Below are positions 10,401 through 18,388 of a DNA stretch of 64,000 bases, one piece after another. A program made the position numbers and the translations under genes. A model generated the notes under the pieces. The model saw only the letters and a list, made by a program, of their open reading frames with translations. It ran no database searches and was not told where the DNA came from. Every line of letters starts with the position of its first letter. Within the stretch, counting starts at the first letter, position 1. Source of the DNA: CAG-632 sp963626805 (lineage in GTDB: Bacteria > Bacillota > Clostridia > Lachnospirales > Lachnospiraceae); assembly GCA_963626805.1 (NCBI GenBank), contig CAVFXS010000039.1, positions 27,668 to 91,667 of the forward strand, read 5' to 3'.

Positions 10401-11167
10401 TACTCCTGGAAGCTCTGCTCGATCGGTGCTTTATAATAACCATCTTTAAAGTTGATATTCTTAAGCTCTGTTGAGAATGTAGTATGACGGCAGTGATCGG
10501 ACCAGTAAGTATCCAGAACCCGGATTTCCGTCATGGATGGATCCCGATGCTCCTCATTCTTAAAATAATTCTGAATGTGCAGGAAATCCTTAAAGGTCAT
10601 TGCCAATCCCAGAGAATCATACAGCTCCCGCAGTGCCTGTTCCTTCATGGTCTGGAAGCCGTCAAAAATCTTAACATCTGCCGGATCCTCAAATACGGTT
10701 ACCAGTGTTTCCGGCTTTACAGAAGAAGCTTCTCTGGAATCCACCGGATTGATACAATGGCTCTTAATCCGTTCCATCTGCTCCGCATCTACAGTTCCTT
10801 CAATTATATAAGTCGTAGCCGAACGAATCACCGGTTCTTCATTCTCATTCAGCAGCTTTACACACTGCTCTGCAGAGTCTGCACGCTGATCAAACTGTCC
10901 CGGCAGATATTCAACACTGAATACCTGATCTGTGTCATTCTTATCAAATGCTTCCTCATAAAGGATATCTACCGGTGGTTCTGAGAATACTGTACCCAAT
11001 GCTTTCTGATAGGTATCATCGGAAAGATTCTCTATATCATAGCGAACCAGTACCCGTACGCCGTCAACCGGAATGCCCAGATAATTCTTAATCTCATCCA
11101 GAAGTTCTCCGGCCTTTACTGCATAATCCTTTTTCTTCTCCACATAGATTCGTTTTACTTTGCTCAT
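7418..11167 (-). CDS. purL: Phosphoribosylformylglycinamidine synthase, single-chain
   Basis: Fourth step of purine synthesis: ATP- and glutamine-dependent conversion of FGAR to FGAM. At 1249 residues it is the large fused form. The synthetase half shows RVLDTYWSDHCRHTTF, the GGAATCLGGAIRDPLSGRSY nucleotide loop and a second synthetase repeat (GLPSIGGKDSMSGSF). The C-terminal glutaminase domain has FPGTNCEYD, the nucleophile region LALGICNGFQ and a SHGEGRF site. The start ATG at 11167 follows GGAGGTCATT; the in-frame ATG at 11179 overlaps that site. It lies 31 bp downstream of the two M14-like genes, so co-transcription is likely. Confidence 0.97.
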   Translation of the reverse strand: MSKVKRIYVEKKKDYAVKAGELLDEIKNYLGIPVDGVRVLVRYDIENLSDDTYQKALGTVFSEPPVDILYEEAFDKNDTDQVFSVEYLPGQFDQRADSAEQCVKLLNENEEPVIRSATTYIIEGTVDAEQMERIKSHCINPVDSREASSVKPETLVTVFEDPADVKIFDGFQTMKEQALRELYDSLGLAMTFKDFLHIQNYFKNEEHRDPSMTEIRVLDTYWSDHCRHTTFSTELKNINFKDGYYKAPIEQSFQEYEAVREVLYKGRDDKFICLMDIALMGMKKLKAEGKLADQEESDEINACSIVVPVEIDGTTEEWLVSFKNETHNHPTEIEPFGGAATCLGGAIRDPLSGRSYVYQAMRVTGAADPTRPLSETMKGKLPQRKIVTGAAQGYSSYGNQIGLATGLVNEIYHPDYVAKRMEIGAVMGAAPRRCVIRENSDPGDQIILLGGRTGRDGCGGATGSSKAHTVESLDTCGAEVQKGNAPTERKIQRLFRREEVAHLIKKCNDFGAGGVSVAIGELADGLRVNLDLVPKKYAGLDGTELAISESQERMAVVVDKKDVKQMLEYAAEENLEAIVVAEVTEEPRLVLNWRGKEIVNLSRAFLNTNGAHQETNVTVDMPEKKDNYFEQIPEVTDVKETWLKTLADLNVCSQKGLVEMFDSSIGAGTVTMPYGGLYQLTPTQTMIAKLPVLKGKTDTITMMSYGFDPYLSSWSPYHGAIYAVIHSVAKIAASGGDVSKIRFTFQEYFERLGEKPERWGKPMAALLGAYDAQVGLGLPSIGGKDSMSGSFNEIDVPPTLVSFAVDVASSKNVVTPELKNAGDILVKIDIKKDEYDRPDYAYVLKLYDDLYKAIQAGKILASYAVGFGGVLEAVSKMAFGNKLGVKLEGLSKEALLAKEYGSIILEVAPEQVKTLGVPCTVIGQVVAEPEFIYGDVVISMEEALKAWTGTLEDVFPTQSDVEQKPVKSELFQADSIYVCKHKVAKPKVFIPVFPGTNCEYDSAKAFEAAGAEVSTVVFKNLDAQGIRDSVELFKKEIKKAQIIMFPGGFSAGDEPDGSGKFIATAFRNEKIKEEVMKLLNERDGLALGICNGFQAVIKLGLVPYGEIRPQQADSPTLTMNSIGRHQSKMVYTKVVTNKSPWLRKAELGGVYVIPASHGEGRFVANKEWIDKLFANGQVATQYVDVNGNPTMVEDFNINGSYAAIEGITSPDGRVLGKMAHSERRGDSVAVNIYGDQNQHIFEAGVEYFK

Positions 11168-11198
11168 AATGACCTCCATTTTATCTGTTCACAGTAAT

Positions 11199-12134
11199 TT
11201 ACTCGTGAATCTTCTTTATCATTTTAAATGCAACCGAGTTCTGAAAGACCATTGGCTGACACTGACGGTAAAAGATAATACCATCTGTCGGTGCAACAAG
11301 CCGTGAGATAACATCTCCTCGGAAAGAGTCTACAATATCCGCAAGAAGCTGTCCGCGGACCACTTCCGTATTCGTCGAGATCGTCGGTCGGAAAAATCCC
11401 GGCATATCTGCCCGAATCGACAGCAGCTCATCCTCTTCCACAACAGTCGAAATATACCCACCATGACAGTTATACCGTATGATACCCATACGCGTCAAGA
11501 AGCGAAGTACAGAAGATACTCCCTGTCTGGCACGTTCCTCATCAATTTCTGCAGTTGTTCCGGTATATACGGAGAATGCACTGGTACCGCCCTTCTGCCA
11601 GTTATAGTTCAGGGTCGTTGCATCAAAGGCACGCTCCGATGCGGTCAGCACATACGGCATTCCAAACAGATTGGCAAGGCTCGTATTCTGAACCCCTTCC
11701 TCTGTCAGTCTTACATGCGGAATGAACTCTCCATCCAGATAAAAGCTGGCAAACTGTATTCCATACCGGTATCCCTTGACCCGTTCCAGAATCGCAGCCG
11801 CGATCCGGCTGGTTGCCGGGCCATCCTTATTACCCGGAAATGACCGATTGATATCGGTGCTGTCCGATACCCAGTATTTCTTTCCGACATTTATGGAATT
11901 ATGATTTAACGACGGGATCACCAGTATCTCCTTGTTCGTCACGATTGCACCCTTCGCCTCCAGCTGTTCCAGCTTCAGGATCAGCTGTGAACACATATAG
12001 AGCTGCTGGAACTCATTGCCTCGCATGGCTCCGATAATACAGGCCGACTTCTCGCCATGTCCGAACCGATATCCCGTAATGGTATATTCGCCACGAAATG
12101 CGGTATTCATATTAAATATGATTTCTTTATTCAT
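11199..12134 (-). CDS. M14/aspartoacylase-like protein with degenerate zinc site
   Basis: A 311-residue relative of the succinylglutamate desuccinylase/aspartoacylase (AstE/AspA) group of M14 zinc enzymes. The fold is recognisable, with DINRSFPGNKDG corresponding to the substrate-binding NRxFPG motif (N96, R97). The expected first zinc motif (HGDE) reads MRGNE, with Arg at position 38, and the third ligand His is replaced near Gln127. Zinc chemistry is therefore unlikely, or the protein works with its neighbour. The ATG at 12134 follows GGAGGCGGCT and overlaps the stop of the upstream paralogue by eight bases, so translation is probably coupled. Confidence 0.75.
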   Translation of the reverse strand: MNKEIIFNMNTAFRGEYTITGYRFGHGEKSACIIGAMRGNEFQQLYMCSQLILKLEQLEAKGAIVTNKEILVIPSLNHNSINVGKKYWVSDSTDINRSFPGNKDGPATSRIAAAILERVKGYRYGIQFASFYLDGEFIPHVRLTEEGVQNTSLANLFGMPYVLTASERAFDATTLNYNWQKGGTSAFSVYTGTTAEIDEERARQGVSSVLRFLTRMGIIRYNCHGGYISTVVEEDELLSIRADMPGFFRPTISTNTEVVRGQLLADIVDSFRGDVISRLVAPTDGIIFYRQCQPMVFQNSVAFKMIKKIHE

Positions 12135-13065
12135 AGCCGCCTCCATATATACGGGCAATCAGTGCCCCTTCTTCTACCGCCGGATACTCCCGCAGGGTAA
12201 ATACCAGACCATCACACGGTGCATAGATACGCTCCTCAACAGAGCCTGTGATCACATCTACGATCGTTCCGATCTTCTCGCCCTTTTTCACTTCCATGGA
12301 ATGCTTGATGTTCGGTACAAATAATCCACTGCTTTCTGCATTTACAAAACGGACATCTCCATCTGTTGCAATGATCGGGCGGCGCGGTTCCGTCACCTCG
12401 CCCTGCCAGATTCCCATATGCTTCATCAGGGAAAAGATTCCGTCTACGATCTGCTCACAATACTCATAATCAATCCGCAGTGCTACTCCGGCCTCGATCA
12501 CCATGGATTTCACACCGATCGCATTCAGGGCATAGGCCAGACTCCCCGGCCGCACACTGGTAGACGGATGAATCCACACCAGCTCTGCATTTAACATCTT
12601 AGCGTACGGCATAACCGTTTCTATCACATCATCATTTAACCGTACCTGCGGGATCTCCCGGATCAGGGAGTTGCTCGAATGAATATCCAGACACACATCC
12701 GCACCCGCCATATCCTTAATGATCCTTGAGGCTGCATGCTCTAAGATCGCACCGTCATCATCTCCCGGAAAGATCGTATTCATATCAATGTCCATCAACG
12801 GAAAATCTCTGGTCTGTGCGTCCAGTCCCAGCGGATTCATAGCAGGATAGACATCCACGATTCCGGTCAGATTATGAAATTCTTTCTTTATCCTGCGGAT
12901 GATCTCATAGCAGATAAACTGCCCGCACAGCTCATCTCCATGACTTCCGGATGCCAGACAGAGTCTCTTCTCTTTTCCGGTGCATTCATCCGGAGCCAGC
13001 CGGTTCTTCTTGATCCGCATGACCTCTTCTACCAGCATCTCTACGGAAACCACTGTATCTATCAT
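12127..13065 (-). CDS. M14/aspartoacylase-family zinc amidohydrolase
   Basis: A 312-residue AstE/AspA-type protein, paralogous to the gene downstream. The zinc ligands are present: SGSHGDE (H42, E45) and VCLDIHSS (H129). The substrate motif expected as NRxFPG reads NTIFPG, so the usual Arg is Thr. The C-terminal portion (about 220-312) is the small beta domain common to these proteins. These enzymes cleave N-acyl amino acids or related amides; the substrate here is unknown. The start follows AAGGAAGTG. The gene lies just after the cheY terminator and I see no promoter of its own in the 18 bp between. Confidence 0.8.
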   Translation of the reverse strand: MIDTVVSVEMLVEEVMRIKKNRLAPDECTGKEKRLCLASGSHGDELCGQFICYEIIRRIKKEFHNLTGIVDVYPAMNPLGLDAQTRDFPLMDIDMNTIFPGDDDGAILEHAASRIIKDMAGADVCLDIHSSNSLIREIPQVRLNDDVIETVMPYAKMLNAELVWIHPSTSVRPGSLAYALNAIGVKSMVIEAGVALRIDYEYCEQIVDGIFSLMKHMGIWQGEVTEPRRPIIATDGDVRFVNAESSGLFVPNIKHSMEVKKGEKIGTIVDVITGSVEERIYAPCDGLVFTLREYPAVEEGALIARIYGGGYE

Positions 13066-13082
13066 ACTTTTATCACTTCCTT

Positions 13083-13137
13083 AAAAAAAGGCTGTCCCTG
13101 AATCCAGATTTCACGATCTGCTACTCAGGTCAGCCTT
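13083..13137 (-). terminator. Intrinsic terminator after cheY
   Basis: On the minus strand AAGGCTG-AC-CTGA pairs with TCAG-GGA-CAGCCTT across a long loop and is followed by seven U residues. It ends the cheX-like/cheY transcript. The M14-purL run starts only 18 bp later, so partial read-through may feed it. Confidence 0.8.
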
Positions 13138-13147
13138 ATAGATTCTT

Positions 13148-13510
13148 TTATGCTCCCAGCACCTTCGCCAGCGTCTGTACCAGCTGTTCTCCATCGAAAG
13201 GCTTTGGAATAAATTCATCCGCACCACTCTGAACAGCTTCTACCATCTTATTCTTCTGTCCAGCTGCGGTTACCATTACAACCTTTGACTCCGGATATGC
13301 TTCCTTGATCTTCTTCAGTCCGCCGATTCCGTCAAGCACCGGCATTGTAATATCCATTGTTACGATATCCGGCTGCAGTTCTACATACTTATCATATGCT
13401 TCCTGTCCGTTTGTTGCCTCACCGACAACTGTATACCCAGCCTGTTCTAAAATACCTCTTAAAATTTTTCTGGATGTTCTTGAATCATCCACAATCAAAA
13501 AATTAGCCAT
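13148..13510 (-). CDS. cheY: Single-domain response regulator, CheY-like
   Basis: A 120-residue receiver domain with nothing attached. It shows FLIVDDSRTSRKILR (acidic pocket), VTMDITMPVLDG with the phospho-accepting Asp, VMVTAAG (conserved Thr/Ala) and FIPKPF (conserved Lys). The start ATG at 13510 lies 10 bases after AGGAGATG. It follows a gene for a CheX-type protein, whose family dephosphorylates CheY-P, so the pair forms a regulator and its phosphatase. No other chemotaxis genes are in the window, so the input kinase and output target are unknown. Confidence 0.9.
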   Translation of the reverse strand: MANFLIVDDSRTSRKILRGILEQAGYTVVGEATNGQEAYDKYVELQPDIVTMDITMPVLDGIGGLKKIKEAYPESKVVMVTAAGQKNKMVEAVQSGADEFIPKPFDGEQLVQTLAKVLGA

Positions 13511-13545
13511 GATTAAATACATCTCCTATCTGTCTCTCAGTTCTT

Positions 13546-14442
13546 CTATATGATCTGCCATCTTGCTTCCAGGCAAATAATCAATACCAGCTTCTTACCG
13601 GAAATATAGATTGGCATCTCATACATAGGACCTTCTGTCTGAATCTTCTTCTGCTCTGTATGCATTACCGGTGGCAAAAGCTCCAGTTCAACATCTTCTT
13701 CTGAAAGCTTACTTGCATATAATCCATTATTACAGTTCAGAAACTCACAGACAGCATCCAAAGCGTCCAGATCGATCTGTCCAAACTCCTCATGACCAAA
13801 TACAGAAGCAACCTCCAATACTGCATCTGTCTCTCCTGCCATGCCTACAAAGAAATTGAAATCACCTTCTAATTCCTGACTTGCAATAAAATCCGCAGAA
13901 TAGCTGTTAATCAGCATTACCTTCTCAAGGCGGATATCCGTATCAATAAAACGATTGATGTTTCTCGCTATCAGTGCCATATAGTCCCTCATCACCGGTG
14001 GAATTGACACATCCTTTGTAAATACAGGTACAATATTGTCAATATCACCGCTCTTGATTGCATCAAGATCCAATGCACTGAACCAATTGTCCTTTTTATA
14101 CATCTTTAATTCTTTCTGAATGCCCTCCAGTGTCAGGTACCCATGCTCTGTCAGAGTCTGTACACAAAGCAGATACTGGTCGCCCTGCATCTTCAGCAGT
14201 GTCTCTACCTGTTCCTCTGTCATATAACCCTTCTCTACGGCAATATCACCAAATCTGCGATCCTGAATCTGCTGAAGCTGGTTTACCTCCTCAGCCTGTG
14301 CTTCTGTCATAATACCATTTACAACAGCAAGCAGACCAAGCTTCAGTCTGGAGCTTTTCATCTCCTGCAGCATCTCCTGATACTGCTGCTCTGTAAGAAT
14401 CCCCTTATCCTGAAGATACTTTCCAAAATAAATTCCAAACAT
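13546..14442 (-). CDS. CheX-like CheY phosphatase fused to MshEN-like N-terminal repeats
   Basis: 298 residues. The C-terminal half (about 150-298) is CheC/CheX-like: DALDAVCEFLNCNNG carries the ExxN phosphatase motif (E233, N236), and FVGMAGETDAVLEVAS is the preceding strand-helix. The first 115 residues hold four units of about 25 residues of the form xxGxxxxxxGxxTxxQ, around residues 5-28, 34-58, 62-86 and 88-115. Units 2 and 3 resemble the MshEN c-di-GMP-binding motif (RFGDIAVEKGYMTEEQ). The start ATG at 14442 follows TTGGAGG. It is transcribed with cheY and divergently from a GGDEF-EAL gene. The phosphatase call is firm by motif; c-di-GMP binding is inference. Confidence 0.75.
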   Translation of the reverse strand: MFGIYFGKYLQDKGILTEQQYQEMLQEMKSSRLKLGLLAVVNGIMTEAQAEEVNQLQQIQDRRFGDIAVEKGYMTEEQVETLLKMQGDQYLLCVQTLTEHGYLTLEGIQKELKMYKKDNWFSALDLDAIKSGDIDNIVPVFTKDVSIPPVMRDYMALIARNINRFIDTDIRLEKVMLINSYSADFIASQELEGDFNFFVGMAGETDAVLEVASVFGHEEFGQIDLDALDAVCEFLNCNNGLYASKLSEEDVELELLPPVMHTEQKKIQTEGPMYEMPIYISGKKLVLIICLEARWQII

Positions 14443-14484
14443 AACCCAATCCTCCAATACTGTGTAAGTACACGAATTATCTTT

Positions 14485-14513
14485 ATTATACATAACCATT
14501 CCTATAAAATCAA
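14485..14513 (-). promoter_or_regulatory. Promoter of the cheX-like/cheY unit
   Basis: Minus-strand TTGATT (14513-14508), 17-bp spacer, TATAAT (14490-14485). Its -35 box lies 12 bp from the -35 box of the divergent GGDEF-EAL promoter, so a single bound protein could control both. Confidence 0.75.
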
Positions 14514-14525
14514 GATGAGAAGTCA

Positions 14526-14554
14526 TTGAATATTCCATACAAATTGCGTATAAT
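14526..14554 (+). promoter_or_regulatory. Promoter of the GGDEF-EAL gene
   Basis: Plus-strand TTGAAT (14526-14531), 17-bp spacer, TATAAT (14549-14554), with a start of transcription expected near 14561, some 25 bases before the chosen ATG. It is back to back with the cheX-like promoter. Confidence 0.75.
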
Positions 14555-14585
14555 AGAACTTAGTTTTAAGTGTAAGGAGATGCCT

Positions 14586-17024
14586 ATGTCAATCAAGAAA
14601 TCTTTGCAGTCATCTATGGTGCTGGTTGCCTGTGTTCCAATTATAATATTTACCGTAATCGCCATCAGTATTGCTTTTTATAATTCCAATAAAATCTCAG
14701 AAGAGGCCGCCCGGTCAATGGCCGAAAAATACAAGAATGGCTTTGAAGCCCAACTGGATACCCAGATCGTTGAGCTGAATTCTCTGGCCTCTAATAATGA
14801 TATCATCAGCCTGCTTTTAAAGAAATACAACGATCCGACCATTGATCTTTTTAGTGATACAAATTCCAGAAACACGATCGACGATATGCTGTCCCAGGCA
14901 TCCAGAAGCTTTGGCGATTCCATTGTTTACAGCATATTTGACCTGGATGGCTACATTATCTGCAGCTCGGATTCTTCTCTCTGCGGAAAGTATGATCAAT
15001 ATGTTGCAGACATGACAGACTCTTTGGATGGGCACCTGATCACCACTTCCCATATACTGAACGGGGTCAGCGATTCGATTCATATTCTCACACCGATTTC
15101 CGTAAAAGGGAAATATCAGGTTGGTGTTATGGTTGCCAGTCTCCGTCAGGACTTCTTCAAGAGCTTTGTTTCTGCCGAGGATAATACATATATTTTAAAT
15201 GCTACATCTGACAGTCTTTTAGGTATCGAGATTTTGGATGACGATATTAAGCGGGAAGCTAGCCTGCGGCTGTTGAATTATGATGGTGAGACAGGACATT
15301 TAACCGGATATATCTGGGAGCATAATGCTCTCTCCTATAACCTTTACGGATATTCCATTATACCGGAATACCACTGGATTTATCTTGCGAAGAAGGACTT
15401 AAGCGTTTATCAGTCCCTGATTCAGTCAATTCCATTTTCACTTCTGGCAGTATTACTGGTTCTCCTGCCACTTACTTACCTGCTCAGTTCTCTGCTATCA
15501 CAGAAATATTGCAGACCAATCTTTGATCTGAAGCAGAAAATGTTACAGGCCTCTAATGGTAATCTGAATGTTCACTGTGATATTCAGTCCAATGACGAGT
15601 TCGGTGAGCTGTCCAGTCATTTTAATGAAATGATGAAAATTATATCTACGAATCATGATGAATTAACTCTTACGAAGGAGCATCTGGAAAGAAGTCAGTC
15701 GGAGCTGATGGATAACTATCGTCAGATCAAGCATCTTGCCTACACCGATACCTTAACCGGTCTGGCAAACCGTGCGGCTTTCATGAACCATGCCCATGAG
15801 GTCTTTCATCACACCGGCAATCTGGAACGACATGCGATCTTATTTATTGATCTTGATAATTTTAAGAACGTTAATGATACACTGGGCCATGATTATGGAG
15901 ATCTGCTCCTGCAACAGATTGCAGACAAGTTCAATCAACTGATTTCTGACGATGATCTGCTTGCCAGAACCGGTGGTGATGAGTTCCTGCTGCTCCGTGA
16001 ACAGGCCGATGATCTGAATGAGTTGAATCATTTCGCTTCCAAGCTTATCTCCATTGCCCAGCATCCGTTTGAACTGGATGATGAGACCATCCACGTTTCC
16101 ATGAGTATCGGTATTGCGATCTTCCCGCAAAATGGTCTGACTGTAAATGAACTGATCAAAAATGCTGATATCGCCATGTATTCTGCAAAATCCTCCGGAA
16201 AATGCGGCTATCGATTCTTCATCAGCTCCATGGAGGATGAAGTGAACCGCAAGAACGAGATCGAGGAGATCCTACACAATGCAATCCAGAATCAGGAAAT
16301 CTACCTCTTATATCAGCCACAGTGTGATACTCAGACAGGACGCATCATTGGCTGTGAAGCATTAATGAGGCTCCGAAATGGGCATCTGGGTCAGATCTCA
16401 CCGATTGAGTTTATCCCGATTGCAGAAGAGTCCGGAATCATTAATGAGCTGGGCGCCTGGGCACTGGAGCATGCCTGTGACTTCAACCGGCAGCTGCTGG
16501 ATGCCGGCTTCGGACCGATCACCATGTCTGTAAACGTTTCTTCGGAACAGTTAAAGGGCGATTCCTTTATTCCGATTCTGAAGCGTGTTTTAGAGAAAAC
16601 AAAGCTTCCACCACAGTATCTGGAGCTGGAGGTTACAGAAAGTGTTCTGATTCAGTCCTTTGAGCATAACATCAGACTGGTAGAGGAAATACGTTCTATG
16701 GGAATCCATATTGCATTAGATGATTTTGGTACCGGCTACTCCTCCTTCAATTATCTGACCCAGATACCGATCGATACCTTGAAGATCGACAAATCCTTCG
16801 TAGATAATATCAGTACGAATTCCAAGGACTGCTTTGTTGCCGAAACAATCATCTCTCTGGCACACAAGTTGAATATTCAGGTTGTTGCCGAAGGAGTCGA
16901 ATCCTCCGATCAGCTTAAAATTCTGCAGGAGAATTCCTGTGATATCCTGCAGGGATATCTTTTCAGCAAGCCTTTGCCGGATGAATATTACCGCAATCTT
17001 CTGGAAATCAACCATGATGTATAA
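14586..17024 (+). CDS. Membrane GGDEF-EAL protein (c-di-GMP synthesis and/or breakdown)
   Basis: 812 residues. A transmembrane helix (about 11-32), an extracellular sensor of about 240 residues (Cache-like), a second helix (about 280-303), a HAMP segment (to about 355), then GGDEF and EAL domains. The cyclase motif is intact (RTGGDEFLLL, 463-467), with no RxxD inhibitory site visible just before it. The phosphodiesterase residues are also intact: CEALMRL (591-593), MSVNVSSEQL, ALDDFGTGYSS, LKIDKSF and VAEGVE. Either activity could dominate. The ATG at 14586 follows AAGGAGATGCCT. It is divergent from the cheX-like/cheY pair and ends before a strong terminator. Confidence 0.92.
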   Translation: MSIKKSLQSSMVLVACVPIIIFTVIAISIAFYNSNKISEEAARSMAEKYKNGFEAQLDTQIVELNSLASNNDIISLLLKKYNDPTIDLFSDTNSRNTIDDMLSQASRSFGDSIVYSIFDLDGYIICSSDSSLCGKYDQYVADMTDSLDGHLITTSHILNGVSDSIHILTPISVKGKYQVGVMVASLRQDFFKSFVSAEDNTYILNATSDSLLGIEILDDDIKREASLRLLNYDGETGHLTGYIWEHNALSYNLYGYSIIPEYHWIYLAKKDLSVYQSLIQSIPFSLLAVLLVLLPLTYLLSSLLSQKYCRPIFDLKQKMLQASNGNLNVHCDIQSNDEFGELSSHFNEMMKIISTNHDELTLTKEHLERSQSELMDNYRQIKHLAYTDTLTGLANRAAFMNHAHEVFHHTGNLERHAILFIDLDNFKNVNDTLGHDYGDLLLQQIADKFNQLISDDDLLARTGGDEFLLLREQADDLNELNHFASKLISIAQHPFELDDETIHVSMSIGIAIFPQNGLTVNELIKNADIAMYSAKSSGKCGYRFFISSMEDEVNRKNEIEEILHNAIQNQEIYLLYQPQCDTQTGRIIGCEALMRLRNGHLGQISPIEFIPIAEESGIINELGAWALEHACDFNRQLLDAGFGPITMSVNVSSEQLKGDSFIPILKRVLEKTKLPPQYLELEVTESVLIQSFEHNIRLVEEIRSMGIHIALDDFGTGYSSFNYLTQIPIDTLKIDKSFVDNISTNSKDCFVAETIISLAHKLNIQVVAEGVESSDQLKILQENSCDILQGYLFSKPLPDEYYRNLLEINHDV

Positions 17025-17091
17025 TCGACATTGTAACAACGAAAATTATAAGGTTACAGTTTAAAGACGAAATTATAAAACGGAAAGCAGA

Positions 17092-17140
17092 AAACAGAAA
17101 AGCGGATGTTGGAACAATACCAACATCCGCTTTTCTGTTT
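17092..17140. terminator. Bidirectional intrinsic terminator
   Basis: A near-perfect stem of about 21 bp (CAGAAAAGCGGATGTTGG pairing with its complement, loop ACAATA) flanked by A and T runs. It ends the GGDEF-EAL transcript on the plus strand and the cell-wall hydrolase transcript on the minus strand. Confidence 0.92.
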
Positions 17141-17148
17141 ATACGGTT

Positions 17149-18312
17149 TTAATGGAAGCAGTGATTTCCAATGATCGTGTAGCTGCCATAGGCTGCGTAA
17201 TTCGCATATTTCACATTAATGAAGCACATATAACCGCCAATATTGTTCACGCCTGCCAGTGCCTCGTTTGCTGCCTGCTGTGCCTGTGGCAACGGTCCGT
17301 TGTTCAGATATCCGGTCATAACGCTTCCGTATACGGATGGAAACTGTCCCGGTGCATAAATAACATCATAAATGCTACCGCCATAAGCCCCGCTTCTTAA
17401 ACGATTCAAAACCACATTGGCAACTGCCAGCTGGCCCTCATACGGCTCGCTGCCGGCCTCCATGCTGACCAGACATGCCAGCAGATATGCATCATCATAG
17501 GATGCCTGTGTCGGTGCCTGTGCTGTCACACCTACGGTTACCGCATTACCGCCCGAAGATCCCTGTGAAGCCTGTGCGGCTGCCGCCTCTGCCTGCTTTG
17601 CGGCTGCGATCCGTTCCATTTCTTCTTCAATCGTAATCGCTGTCTCCAGCTTATATTCTACAGACAGATATTCTGCCGAAACATAGCCTTCCCAGTTCTC
17701 ATTTACCAGAACACCATACCAGCCATCCAGTGTCTCGGTTACATTTACCTGATCGTCCTTCTGTAGCATTGCGATCGCTTCCGAGTCTGTTGATGCATCC
17801 CGTCGTACCTTGATAATATCAGCGGTCACGGTTCCTACGTTCTTCCCGTACTCCTCTGCCATCGGCTCTGCATCCTTGCCGGTCAGGATATATTCTGTCT
17901 TTACATATCCGTTTACATTGCCGGATGTGATCTGTGTCCATTCCCCTTCTGTGCCTACAATGTCACCGACACAGCCCGGATACATCTTGCCCACGACATC
18001 CGAATCTGTCGATGCTGCCACCCTGACATTTAACGTATCTGTAATATTTGCAATAAATCTGCCATCATATGGAGATGACTCCGGTGCCGCTACTACCGAA
18101 ATCTCTGCTGCCTCTGTCGAACTCTTTGCCAGCAGTTCAAACAGCTCACTCCCTTCTGTCTTCTGCATATTACTGTACGAAAATGTCAATTCCTTCTTTG
18201 TATTCCGATTTCCGGTCAGATAAATACTACCGGCTATAAGCACTACCGCCAGCACGATTCCTGCCAGAATCATCCGCTCCCTTATATATTTTTTTCTTCT
18301 CGCTGTTTCCAT
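17149..18312 (-). CDS. Cell wall hydrolase with two SH3 domains (SleB/hydrolase_2 type)
   Basis: 387 residues. An N-terminal signal-anchor (about 11-32), a linker, two bacterial SH3 repeats (LNVRVAASTDSDVVGKMYPG and IIKVRRDASTDSEAIAMLQ), an Ala/Gln-rich spacer, and a C-terminal SleB-like hydrolase_2 domain. That domain has LACLVSMEAGSEPYEGQLAVANVVLN region features (catalytic Glu) and ends GNHCFH. It likely cleaves peptidoglycan outside the membrane. The ATG at 18312 is 8 bases from GGAG; a GTG three codons earlier is also possible. A WalR-type box lies upstream, fitting a gene governed by the cell-wall two-component system. Confidence 0.88.
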   Translation of the reverse strand: METARRKKYIRERMILAGIVLAVVLIAGSIYLTGNRNTKKELTFSYSNMQKTEGSELFELLAKSSTEAAEISVVAAPESSPYDGRFIANITDTLNVRVAASTDSDVVGKMYPGCVGDIVGTEGEWTQITSGNVNGYVKTEYILTGKDAEPMAEEYGKNVGTVTADIIKVRRDASTDSEAIAMLQKDDQVNVTETLDGWYGVLVNENWEGYVSAEYLSVEYKLETAITIEEEMERIAAAKQAEAAAAQASQGSSGGNAVTVGVTAQAPTQASYDDAYLLACLVSMEAGSEPYEGQLAVANVVLNRLRSGAYGGSIYDVIYAPGQFPSVYGSVMTGYLNNGPLPQAQQAANEALAGVNNIGGYMCFINVKYANYAAYGSYTIIGNHCFH

Positions 18313-18327
18313 CTCTTTCACTCCAAT

Positions 18328-18365
18328 GTTACTAATTTGTTATAAAATGTTACATTTTTGTTACA
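18328..18365 (-). promoter_or_regulatory. WalR-type box and promoter of the cell wall hydrolase
   Basis: On the minus strand TGTAAC-N5-TGTAAC (18365-18349) matches the Bacillus/Staphylococcus WalR consensus TGTWAH-N5-TGTWAH. Two weaker copies follow (TATAAC at 18344-18339, AGTAAC at 18333-18328), giving four hexamers spaced 10-11 bp. TTGTAA (18366-18361) and TATAAC with a 16-bp spacer could be the promoter, in which case the box overlaps the -35 region. Confidence 0.6.
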
Positions 18366-18388
18366 ACGTCACTATAACAGATTAAAAC

